Shown here piece by piece: positions 25,423 to 31,688 of a stretch of DNA of 37,772 nucleotides (position 1 is the first letter of the stretch; every line of letters begins with the position of its first letter). A program made the translations under genes and the position numbers. The notes under the pieces are model-generated. The model saw only the letters and a list, made by a program, of their open reading frames with translations. It made no database searches and was not told the DNA's origin. Where the stretch lies: NCBI GenBank assembly GCA_964402115.1, contig CAYOBW010000032.1, forward strand, positions 1-37,772, read 5' to 3'. The stretch comes from CAYOBW01 sp964402115. Its GTDB lineage: Bacteria > Verrucomicrobiota > Kiritimatiellia > UBA8416 > CAYOBW01.

Positions 25423-26616
25423 CTACGGGGCGGCCGCCAGGTAGGCCTGCAGTGCCCGTGCCAGGTCGCGGCCCAGCGCGCGCGCGCTCTGGTCGGTTAC
25501 AGGGGCTCCACCGGCACGGGCATAGGGAACTTCCAGCGTGGCGGCAGCCCGTACGCCTGGCACCCCCGCGGCCCAGCGCGCGAACGACTCGCCGCCGGCG
25601 TAGTTGGCTGGCGTGTTCCAATCCCGGCCGAACGACAGGTTGTGGCTGGCACGGAAGACGATCGGCCCGGTTTGGTGCGCTTCCAGCAGGCGAGAGAAGC
25701 GACCGACCTCACGCCAGATCGCCTCGTCCGGTCCGCCGACGAAGTGAGTCTCCTCGTTGCGGCCGCCGCGCAACGTCGGGCAGTGCAGGTCCAGCGCGAA
25801 ACGCAGCCGGCCGTCCGCCCAGCCCGGCACCTGCTCGCGAATGGCCCGCACGGTGGGGTAGAGGCTGTTCCCGGCGTAGTCGCGGTTGTGATCGCGCGGC
25901 TTGCGGTTCTTGCCCTGGTCGCCGGCCTCGACGCCATCCTTGTCCACGAACGGTACGATGAGAAACTCGACCTGCTCGCGCAGCCACCCGCCCTCGGCGG
26001 TATCCGCCAGCACGGCTTCAATCACGCCCTCGATCACGAAGCTCGCCATGGACTCGCAGCAGTGGTGTCGGCACGTCAGCAGGACACGGTGCGCGCAACC
26101 GCCGTCGAGCCGCCCGACGCGCAGCCGCTCGGCAGTCCGGCCCGCGGTGGTGCGGCAGAGCGTCTCGACGCGGAGGTGCGGCCCGGCGCCGACACGCGCG
26201 ACAAGGGCCTGCAAATTCGCCTCCGTGTAGGGCCAGGCAACGCCGAAGCGCACGTCGCCGGCGTCGGACGCAAAGGTGTACCGGAACCCGTCACGTTGCA
26301 CGGCGGCGTTCCCGAGCCACTGCCAGGAGCGACCTCCGTCACTGCTGACCGCCGGACCGCACACGCCGATGGGACACCCTTTCGTGAAGTGGAAGGTCAG
26401 CGTCCGCCCCTGCGCCCCGCTCACACGGAAGCACCAGTAGAACCAATCGCCGGCCGTGTCGCGCAGGTCCTGGTGCATCCAAACATTGTCGCCCTCGACG
26501 CGCTCGACAACGATGTTGCCACCGGGAAAAGCGGCATCCAGACGCGGAGCCATCTCCGCCCGCGCAGCAACCGTACACGTCACAACCAACGCAATCGAAC
26601 AGGCTCTGAGCTGCAT
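25423..26616 (-). CDS. Exported M14-family zinc carboxypeptidase
   Basis: 397 residues from the ATG at 26616, chosen because a signal peptide follows directly (LRACSIALVVTCTVAARA); no ribosome site is evident and the frame extends upstream only through the repeat region. An N-terminal beta domain (about 25-140) resembles the pre-catalytic domain of CCP-like M14 enzymes. The catalytic domain has the zinc ligands H185-C-C-E188 (within CRHHCCESM) and H278 (ALDLHC), and the general-base Glu362 (ATLEVPYA), so it should be active. It probably trims C-terminal residues from peptides or a cell-wall peptide in the periplasm or outside. It stands alone, flanked by a relic on one side and a REP-rich region on the other. 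Confidence 0.8.
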   Translation of the reverse strand: MQLRACSIALVVTCTVAARAEMAPRLDAAFPGGNIVVERVEGDNVWMHQDLRDTAGDWFYWCFRVSGAQGRTLTFHFTKGCPIGVCGPAVSSDGGRSWQWLGNAAVQRDGFRYTFASDAGDVRFGVAWPYTEANLQALVARVGAGPHLRVETLCRTTAGRTAERLRVGRLDGGCAHRVLLTCRHHCCESMASFVIEGVIEAVLADTAEGGWLREQVEFLIVPFVDKDGVEAGDQGKNRKPRDHNRDYAGNSLYPTVRAIREQVPGWADGRLRFALDLHCPTLRGGRNEETHFVGGPDEAIWREVGRFSRLLEAHQTGPIVFRASHNLSFGRDWNTPANYAGGESFARWAAGVPGVRAAATLEVPYARAGGAPVTDQSARALGRDLARALQAYLAAAP

Positions 26617-27109
26617 GCGCCGCTTTATGCCAGAGCGACCGGCTAGAGGCAAATGCGAACACCGATCTTCCGCGCCGGGACAAGCAAGGGAATGCCGGGC
26701 AGCCCAGCACAAGACCCCGATCGGGAAGGGTGCGGTGTCAGGCACCGCACGTTCTGGCACCGCGCGTGGTTGTGCGCGGGCTGTCGCCTGGGGCCGGCGA
26801 GCGAAGGACGCGCCCGATGGCGTGCGGTGCCAGGCGTGCGGTGCCAGGCACCGTGCCACGCTGCCTGTGCCCGCCATCACGCCACGCCATGGTGCCAGGC
26901 ACATCGCCAAGCGAACGAGGGCTTTCTATCGCGTGGAGGGATTGTGCGGGATTCATCCGCCGCGAAGAGGAAATGGCGGAAAGCGGGAAAGCTGGGAATG
27001 GGGAGGCGCAGTAACGACTGGAGGCTCAAACGTCGTTGCCGTCATTCCGAGACTGAGGCGACTGCCAGCGCTTGCAGGTAACGCCCAGCGTGGAGCATCC
27101 GGATCACGA
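26617..27109. other. Gene-free repeat-bearing intergenic region
   Basis: I find no convincing gene. Frames open here are Arg/Pro-rich shadows. The region holds four copies or partial copies of the GGTGCCAGGCACC-type palindrome (26734-26902) and low-complexity GC-rich sequence between the carboxypeptidase and the tyrosine transposase. Confidence 0.5.
26734..26902. repeat. REP-like palindrome cluster, transposase 3' side
   Basis: Copies of the short palindrome occur at 26734-26746 (GGTGTCAGGCACC), 26826-26835 (GGTGCCAGGC, partial), 26840-26852 (GGTGCCAGGCACC) and 26891-26902 (GGTGCCAGGCAC). The first extends to 7-bp arms (TGCGGTG...CACCGCA). The same word occurs on the other side of the transposase gene. 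Confidence 0.65.
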
Positions 27110-27167
27110 CACGAGTGTCAAGCAATCAGAGCGGTAGAGTGGCTCAGCCAACCGCATGACACTCGTG
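27110..27167. repeat. Nested inverted repeat abutting the transposase stop
   Basis: Outer arms CACGAGTGTCA (27110-27120) and TGACACTCGTG (27157-27167) are perfect 11-bp complements. Between them GCGGT/ACCGC and GGCT/AGCC can pair as well. The structure ends 2 bp from the transposase stop codon. It may be a terminator-like structure or an element end recognised by the enzyme. Confidence 0.5.
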
Positions 27168-27169
27168 GC

Positions 27170-28135
27170 TCAAACGTATTGGGCTGGCGCAGGCGGTCTC
27201 CCGCCGATCGTCTTGTACAGGCGTCGGTAGCAGGCAAGCCGTACGCCAGGGGCGCTCTCATCGTCAGCCTCCGCGTGCGAACGGGGGCGCAGATGCGTGA
27301 GCGTCATGACCGCCGCAATGAACGACCGGGTGCCGATCACCAGGCCATCCACCCAGTAGCGCACACGCCGATCCGTCTGCGTCGTGAACGGTAGCGGCCC
27401 CCGCTCCACGGCGAGCAGTGTTTCTGTCGCTTCGCCCTGCCCCTTGAGTGATCGAAAGAGCAGGAAATGACGCCTCAGACCGTCGCGTACGCTATTCACA
27501 GTATGCATGTTCAAGAGATCTCTGCAGTGCGGCAGGATCCGCGCCTTGACGTTTTCGCCAAACGGGTGCCGGCCGTATGCACACCAACGCCCGTAGCTGC
27601 AGAAGCGGTACTCCGCGGGATCCTCAACCAACGCAGCCCGCACGGGGTTCATTTCGATGTACTTCCAGCAGTCCCATACAGCCAGTCCCCCTTCCAGCAG
27701 AGTGTGCTTGAAGCGGCTGGCCCACAGGGGGCCCCGCCGTGGGTCGTCCAGGGACTGGTTGAACCAGCGGCTGAACTGCCCTTGCAGATCATGCATGAAG
27801 CAACTGATGTCACGCAGCTGGGCCGCCGTCTCACGACAGGCCGCCGAGCCTGGTGTGAGCTTGCGTCGAAAGTGATGGTAGGCGGCATAACGCTTGCAGA
27901 CCTCCTCGTCGGGCAAGAGTCCTGCCGGAACGTAGAGCAGGATGTGGAAATGATTCGACATGACCACAAAAGCAATCACCTCAACGGTATACAACTGACA
28001 TAGCCGTATCAGCAGTGTGACGAATAGATCCTTCTCGGTATCGCCAAACGGCAGATATCCGGGGCTCCCCGCCACCCGGTTGTAGACATGATAGAACACC
28101 TCGTGTCCCGCCGGCTTGATCCGCAGTGGCCGCAT
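27170..28135 (-). CDS. REP-associated tyrosine transposase (Y1, HUH superfamily)
   Basis: 321 residues. The ATG at 28135 is chosen for the GGAGG (28143-28147) 7 nt upstream and the family-like beginning MRPLRIKPAGHEVFYHVYNR. The HUH motif is intact as H62-F-H64 in SNHFHILLYV, followed by the family block GPLWASRFKHTLLEGG and YIEMNPVRAALVEDPAEY. I did not place the catalytic Tyr with certainty. Such enzymes nick and join single-stranded DNA at REP hairpins. Here GGTGCCAGGCACC-type palindromes lie on both sides of the gene and a nested inverted repeat touches its stop codon, which fits a self-associated REP system. The gene appears complete. Confidence 0.85.
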   Translation of the reverse strand: MRPLRIKPAGHEVFYHVYNRVAGSPGYLPFGDTEKDLFVTLLIRLCQLYTVEVIAFVVMSNHFHILLYVPAGLLPDEEVCKRYAAYHHFRRKLTPGSAACRETAAQLRDISCFMHDLQGQFSRWFNQSLDDPRRGPLWASRFKHTLLEGGLAVWDCWKYIEMNPVRAALVEDPAEYRFCSYGRWCAYGRHPFGENVKARILPHCRDLLNMHTVNSVRDGLRRHFLLFRSLKGQGEATETLLAVERGPLPFTTQTDRRVRYWVDGLVIGTRSFIAAVMTLTHLRPRSHAEADDESAPGVRLACYRRLYKTIGGRPPAPAQYV

Positions 28136-28202
28136 GGCTTGCCTCCTTTGCGTGTCCCGAGTTGCCAGAACTCGCCCTACCTCAAGGAAGCCGCGACCAA
28201 TC

Positions 28203-28221
28203 CGATTTTCCGCGAAAATCG
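28203..28221 (-). promoter_or_regulatory. AT-rich 8-bp palindrome upstream of the transposase
   Basis: CGATTTTC and GAAAATCG pair perfectly around CGC, 68 bp upstream of the transposase start. It could be an operator or an element-end hairpin; there is no further evidence. Confidence 0.3.
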
Positions 28222-28271
28222 TTAACAATCTTCGTCCGGCACATTGGGCCGGTACACTGGACGAACCGTAT

Positions 28272-28388
28272 GGTAGCCAGGCACGCTAACCGTATGGTGC
28301 CAGGCACGCGAGGCGAGGCACGCGAGGCGCGAGGCGAGTAGGCGGAGCGCGCGGGAAGGAAGGCGCCAAGCGAACGGTGCCAGGCACC
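28272..28388. repeat. REP-like palindrome cluster, transposase 5' side
   Basis: Copies lie at 28272-28284 (GGTAGCCAGGCAC), 28296-28307 (GGTGCCAGGCAC) and 28376-28388 (GGTGCCAGGCACC). The 13-mer CGCCAAGCGAACG at 28364-28376 also occurs at 26905-26917, beside the other cluster. Short CGAGGCG-type tandem motifs fill the space between. I see no gene in the surrounding interval 28222-28531. Confidence 0.65.
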
Positions 28389-28531
28389 ACGTAGTGGCAG
28401 CCGCAGTGGACAGAGCGATGGCGCGAAGGTGGAGCCGGGCAGGTATCCGTCAGTAGCGTGACCGGTCTGGCGCAGTATACCCCCGCCCAGCCACTGCAGC
28501 GACCACGGACGGCGCGCTGGGGCGGGTGAGA

Positions 28532-29128
28532 TCAGGCGGGCAGACTGTAGGCAACCGTGGTGCCGGTGACCGAGACCACACCCCTGGCCTGCAGTTCCGC
28601 AAGCAGCGCGTTGAGTTCCTCCGCCGACAGCTGCTTAAGGAAAAGCGCATGGATCGCGTTGGACAGGGTCCTCAACGTTCGCGGCTTGGCGGCTCCACGC
28701 CTCTGAAGGTCCGCAACGATCATCTCGCCTCTCTGAGCGACGGATTTGTGGTTAGCCACCTTCACCAGAGGGATATCGCTGACATCCCGGCATCGCTCGG
28801 CGAATATCTTCTTCGACTTGAGATGCAGAATAAGCGGATCGAAGCCTCCGTCCTTCGAGACTATGTGAAAGTAGGCCGTGGGATCCTGGGCAGCCAGTGC
28901 GCCCACGTAGTACGCGATGTGAAAGTCGAGCGCGTTCGGGCCGTTGCCCGATATCTTGATGTACTCAGCCCTGCCCCCCAGTCGCTGCAAGGCCGCAGCC
29001 GTCTCGAAGGAGAGCTTCGTCTGATTGGCGCCCACAAACACCATGACTTTGAAGTGTTCGCCGTCGAGGACGGGCAACGTGTCGGGCTGAACGTTTTCGT
29101 AATCGATCAGAACGTAGTTCGTCCGCAT
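28532..29128 (-). CDS. PIN/NYN-like nuclease-fold protein
   Basis: 198 residues from the ATG at 29128, preceded closely by GGAGAGG. The opening RTNYVLIDYENVQP carries the first acidic residue (Asp9) of a PIN-like active site, ALDFHIAYYVGALAA a second, and HIVSKDGGFDPLILHLKSK the later Asp cluster, so the metal-binding acidic site is present. The C-terminal quarter (about 140-198) is a separate helical segment that may bind nucleic acid. Members of this group are predicted RNases; the substrate is unknown. No antitoxin-like partner is adjacent. The gene lies 44 bp after the alcohol dehydrogenase stop and may share its transcript. Confidence 0.75.
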   Translation of the reverse strand: MRTNYVLIDYENVQPDTLPVLDGEHFKVMVFVGANQTKLSFETAAALQRLGGRAEYIKISGNGPNALDFHIAYYVGALAAQDPTAYFHIVSKDGGFDPLILHLKSKKIFAERCRDVSDIPLVKVANHKSVAQRGEMIVADLQRRGAAKPRTLRTLSNAIHALFLKQLSAEELNALLAELQARGVVSVTGTTVAYSLPA

Positions 29129-29172
29129 AGCCTCTCCCCCCCCGAACAGTCAGGCTCGCGCGAGCCCCGCCC

Positions 29173-30315
29173 TCACGCCCGCAGGCGGAGGATGGCGGCG
29201 ACGGCGGCGGCGTCAATGTCACCATGCTCGCCGACGGCTGTCCCGCGCTCGGCGAAACGGGCACCGACCTTCTGAGCGGCATCGGCGGCTCCGATGCCGT
29301 AGTCCTTCAACCGCGTCGGCATGCCCAGCTCGTGGAAGAAAGCCTCGGTGCGCGCAATAGCCACCTCGGCCGCCTCCACCTGCCAGACCCGCCGGCCATA
29401 CTGCTCGAGCTTCGCGCGCTTGGCAGCGAGTTTGTGGGTCCAGACGCCGGGCATGACAATGGCCAGCGTTTCCGCGTGATCGAGCCCGTAGAACGCCGTC
29501 AGCTCGTGCCCGACCATATGCGTGCTCCAGTCCTGCGGCACACCGCAACCGATGAGCGTGTTGAGGGCAAGGGTCGCGCTCCACATGAACGAGGCCCGCG
29601 CCTCGTAGTCGGTCGGCTTGGCCAGCGTCGCCGGTCCGACCTCGACGAGCGTCTGCAGCACCGACTCCGCGAGCCGGTCCTGGAGCGGCGCCGCCGCCGG
29701 ATAGGTCATGTACTGCTCCATGACGTGCGCGAAGGCGTCCACGATCCCGTTGCGCACCTGCTTCGCCGGCAGCGAGAACGTCGTCTCCGGGTCGAGCACG
29801 GAGAAGACCGGAAAGACGAGCGGGGAACCAAAGAAGAGCTTCTCCTGAGTGGCATTGCGCGAGATCACCGAGTTACCGTTGGACTCCGACCCCGTCGCCG
29901 GCAGCGTCAGCACCGTCCCCAGCGGCAGCGCCGAGGTCACACACGCGCCGAAGGTCCGCAGGATCTCCCACGCGTCCGGACCGTCGTAGCAGGCTGCCGC
30001 GGCGATGAACTTCGCGGCGTCGAGCACGGAGCCGCCGCCCACCGCCAGCACGAACCGGGCGCCGGATTCCTTCACACGCGCCACGGCTTTCAGGCAGGTT
30101 TCAAACTGCGGGTTCGGCTCGATGCCACCGCACTCAACCAGCGTGTGCCCCGACAACGCCGCCCGCACCTGCGCGTGGACGCCGTTGCGCATGATCGAGC
30201 CGCCGCCATACAGCAGCAGCACCGGCGCATCAGCCGGCACCCGCGCCGTCAAGCTCGCGATCATACCCTTGCCAAAGAGAATCTCCGTTGGATTCCTGTA
30301 CTCGAAATTCCGCAT
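29173..30315 (-). CDS. Iron-containing alcohol dehydrogenase (YqhD/BDH-like)
   Basis: 380 residues, full length. The ATG at 30315 has GGAGGA 6 nt upstream. The N-terminal NAD(P)-binding half has GGGSVLDAAKFIAAA, followed by TGSESNGNSVIS. The metal-binding helical half contains GIVDAFAHVMEQYMT and HMVGHELTAFYGLDHAETL, supplying the Asp and three His ligands. The wording of these blocks is closest to the NADPH-dependent butanol dehydrogenase/YqhD group that reduces aldehydes. It is cytoplasmic. It lies 21 bp after the FIST gene, suggesting one operon, although a functional link between an exported FIST protein and an aldehyde reductase is not evident. Confidence 0.92.
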   Translation of the reverse strand: MRNFEYRNPTEILFGKGMIASLTARVPADAPVLLLYGGGSIMRNGVHAQVRAALSGHTLVECGGIEPNPQFETCLKAVARVKESGARFVLAVGGGSVLDAAKFIAAAACYDGPDAWEILRTFGACVTSALPLGTVLTLPATGSESNGNSVISRNATQEKLFFGSPLVFPVFSVLDPETTFSLPAKQVRNGIVDAFAHVMEQYMTYPAAAPLQDRLAESVLQTLVEVGPATLAKPTDYEARASFMWSATLALNTLIGCGVPQDWSTHMVGHELTAFYGLDHAETLAIVMPGVWTHKLAAKRAKLEQYGRRVWQVEAAEVAIARTEAFFHELGMPTRLKDYGIGAADAAQKVGARFAERGTAVGEHGDIDAAAVAAILRLRA

Positions 30316-30336
30316 GTTCGTCCTCCGTGTCGCCTG

Positions 30337-31335
30337 TCAGTAGATAGTCGCCACCGCAACCGAGAATCCCACCCCGCGCGCAGGCGCGCCGACGACCGTC
30401 GTGCCGATCTCGCCCCCGCCGTAGAACCCGAACAGCGGAGCCCTGGGAACAAGCGCCTTGATTTGCGCGAACTCAGCCGCGAGCTTCTGCTGCTTGATCA
30501 GCTCGCCCCTGCGCCCGCCGCAGTCGAAAACGAGGACCAACCGGGGCTCGGCCGCGCCACCCACGGCCGCTTTGAGCGCCGCCGCAGGCTTGGCCACCAG
30601 GTCGCCACCGCCCCCGTCCATCCCCACCCCGACGCGGAAGCTGCCGGCCAGCAGCAGTGCCACGTTCACCTCCTTCACGATCTCCCCGCGCACGATCTCC
30701 TGCGCCTCGCGTCCGCCGGCTGCGGCTCCCACGATGATCGTGTTCGTCCCGAGCGCCTGTTGCAGTCCCTCAACGAACGGCTGATTATCGCCCACGTGCT
30801 GGTTACCGAACGTCAGCACCAGCCGCCCCACGGCTGCCGGGCCCGCCTTGGCCGCGAGTTGTTCGCCCAGCTTGCGCCCGCAAGCGGTGAAGCCCGCCTT
30901 GCCTTCGGCCGCCGGAACGGGTTCAGCCGCCGCAACCACATCCACCGCTCCGCCCAGCGCAAGCACAGCCACCCCGTCGGTCGCCGTGTGCGGCTGTTCC
31001 GCCCCGTTGCCGGCGGCGGTAAGCGGGGCATAGCCCTCGCAGCCGTAGATCAAGCTCTTCTCGAAGCAGGTGGCCAGGCCTTCCACCAGGGCCGGCCCCA
31101 CCAGCCGCCGCGCGGCGAACACCACCACCACCTTGGGCGGCTCCCCGCCGAGCGCAGCCTTCGCCGCCTGCGCCGCCTCCGCACCCGCGGCCCGCGCCTC
31201 CGTCAGCCCCGACTGGCCAACGCCGCACACCAGTGCCGACGCCGGCTCCGGCTCCGCCGCGCTGCCCACCGACGCCACGCCCAGCACCGCCGTCACCAGC
31301 GCCACCCCAGCCATCCGCCTCTTGTTGCTATGCAT
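30337..31335 (-). CDS. Exported FIST-domain protein
   Basis: 332 residues from the ATG at 31335, chosen for GGAGGGG 3 nt upstream and a directly following signal peptide (MAGVALVTAVLGVASVGSAA); an ATG 18 bp further upstream is an alternative. The mature protein has the two halves of FIST proteins: an N-terminal part with VVVVFAARRLVGPALVEGL and a C-terminal part ending in APLFGFYGGGEIGTTV, the usual PLFGFYxxGEIG signature. FIST domains are usually cytoplasmic ligand sensors fused to signalling modules; here the domain stands alone and is secreted. It could bind a small ligand in the periplasm. It probably leads an operon with the alcohol dehydrogenase. Confidence 0.8.
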   Translation of the reverse strand: MHSNKRRMAGVALVTAVLGVASVGSAAEPEPASALVCGVGQSGLTEARAAGAEAAQAAKAALGGEPPKVVVVFAARRLVGPALVEGLATCFEKSLIYGCEGYAPLTAAGNGAEQPHTATDGVAVLALGGAVDVVAAAEPVPAAEGKAGFTACGRKLGEQLAAKAGPAAVGRLVLTFGNQHVGDNQPFVEGLQQALGTNTIIVGAAAGGREAQEIVRGEIVKEVNVALLLAGSFRVGVGMDGGGGDLVAKPAAALKAAVGGAAEPRLVLVFDCGGRRGELIKQQKLAAEFAQIKALVPRAPLFGFYGGGEIGTTVVGAPARGVGFSVAVATIY

Positions 31336-31531
31336 CAGCCCCTCCACCGTCATCCGCACTTCACGCACCCGCTTGCCCACGCACGGGAACAACCCGCCGC
31401 CCACGCCATCCCACCCTCATCCACAAAGTGTACATGCTACCCGTACCGCGTGCGCGTGCCAAGCCCGGGTTCGAGTCGGGGCACAGAAAGGGTGCAGCTG
31501 CGACTGGCTCCACGTCGCGAACGACGTCCAA

Positions 31532-31582
31532 GTAGGTCAGGCATGCTTGCCTGACCTGGTCGGGCAGGAATGCCCGACCTAC
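31532..31582. repeat. Twin-hairpin repeat GTAGGTC...GACCTAC
   Basis: Two adjacent perfect hairpins: AGGTCAGGCA/TGCCTGACCT (31534-31557, 10 bp, 4-nt loop) and GGTCGGGCA/TGCCCGACC (31558-31579, 9 bp, GGAA loop). The outer GTAGGTC (31532-31538) and GACCTAC (31576-31582) are also complementary, so the whole could fold as a cross. It lies in the gap between the FIST and HzsA-related genes. Confidence 0.65.
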
Positions 31583-31650
31583 TCGGATTCACGCCATCAC
31601 CGCACCCAATCGCAATCAGGTTGCCCGTTCGGAAACCCGTTCGCAAACCC

Positions 31651-31669
31651 CACAGGCGGGACGCCTGTG
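31651..31669. repeat. Short hairpin repeat CACAGGCG/CGCCTGTG
   Basis: An 8-bp perfect stem around GGA, 20 nt beyond the stop of the HzsA-related gene on its 3' side, so it could serve as its terminator. The 16-mer GTGGCACAGGCGTCCC overlapping it (31658-31673, minus strand) recurs exactly at 25392-25407, just after the carboxypeptidase stop. The rest of the gap 31336-31688 holds nothing else I can assign. Confidence 0.45.
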
Positions 31670-31688
31670 CCACTCTGCGTCACCCCAC

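Noticed and set aside
28532..29128. A toxin-antitoxin module built on the PIN-like gene
   Set aside because: No small antitoxin-like gene lies beside it. The nearest neighbours are an alcohol dehydrogenase and a repeat region, and the protein is of the larger NYN-like type.
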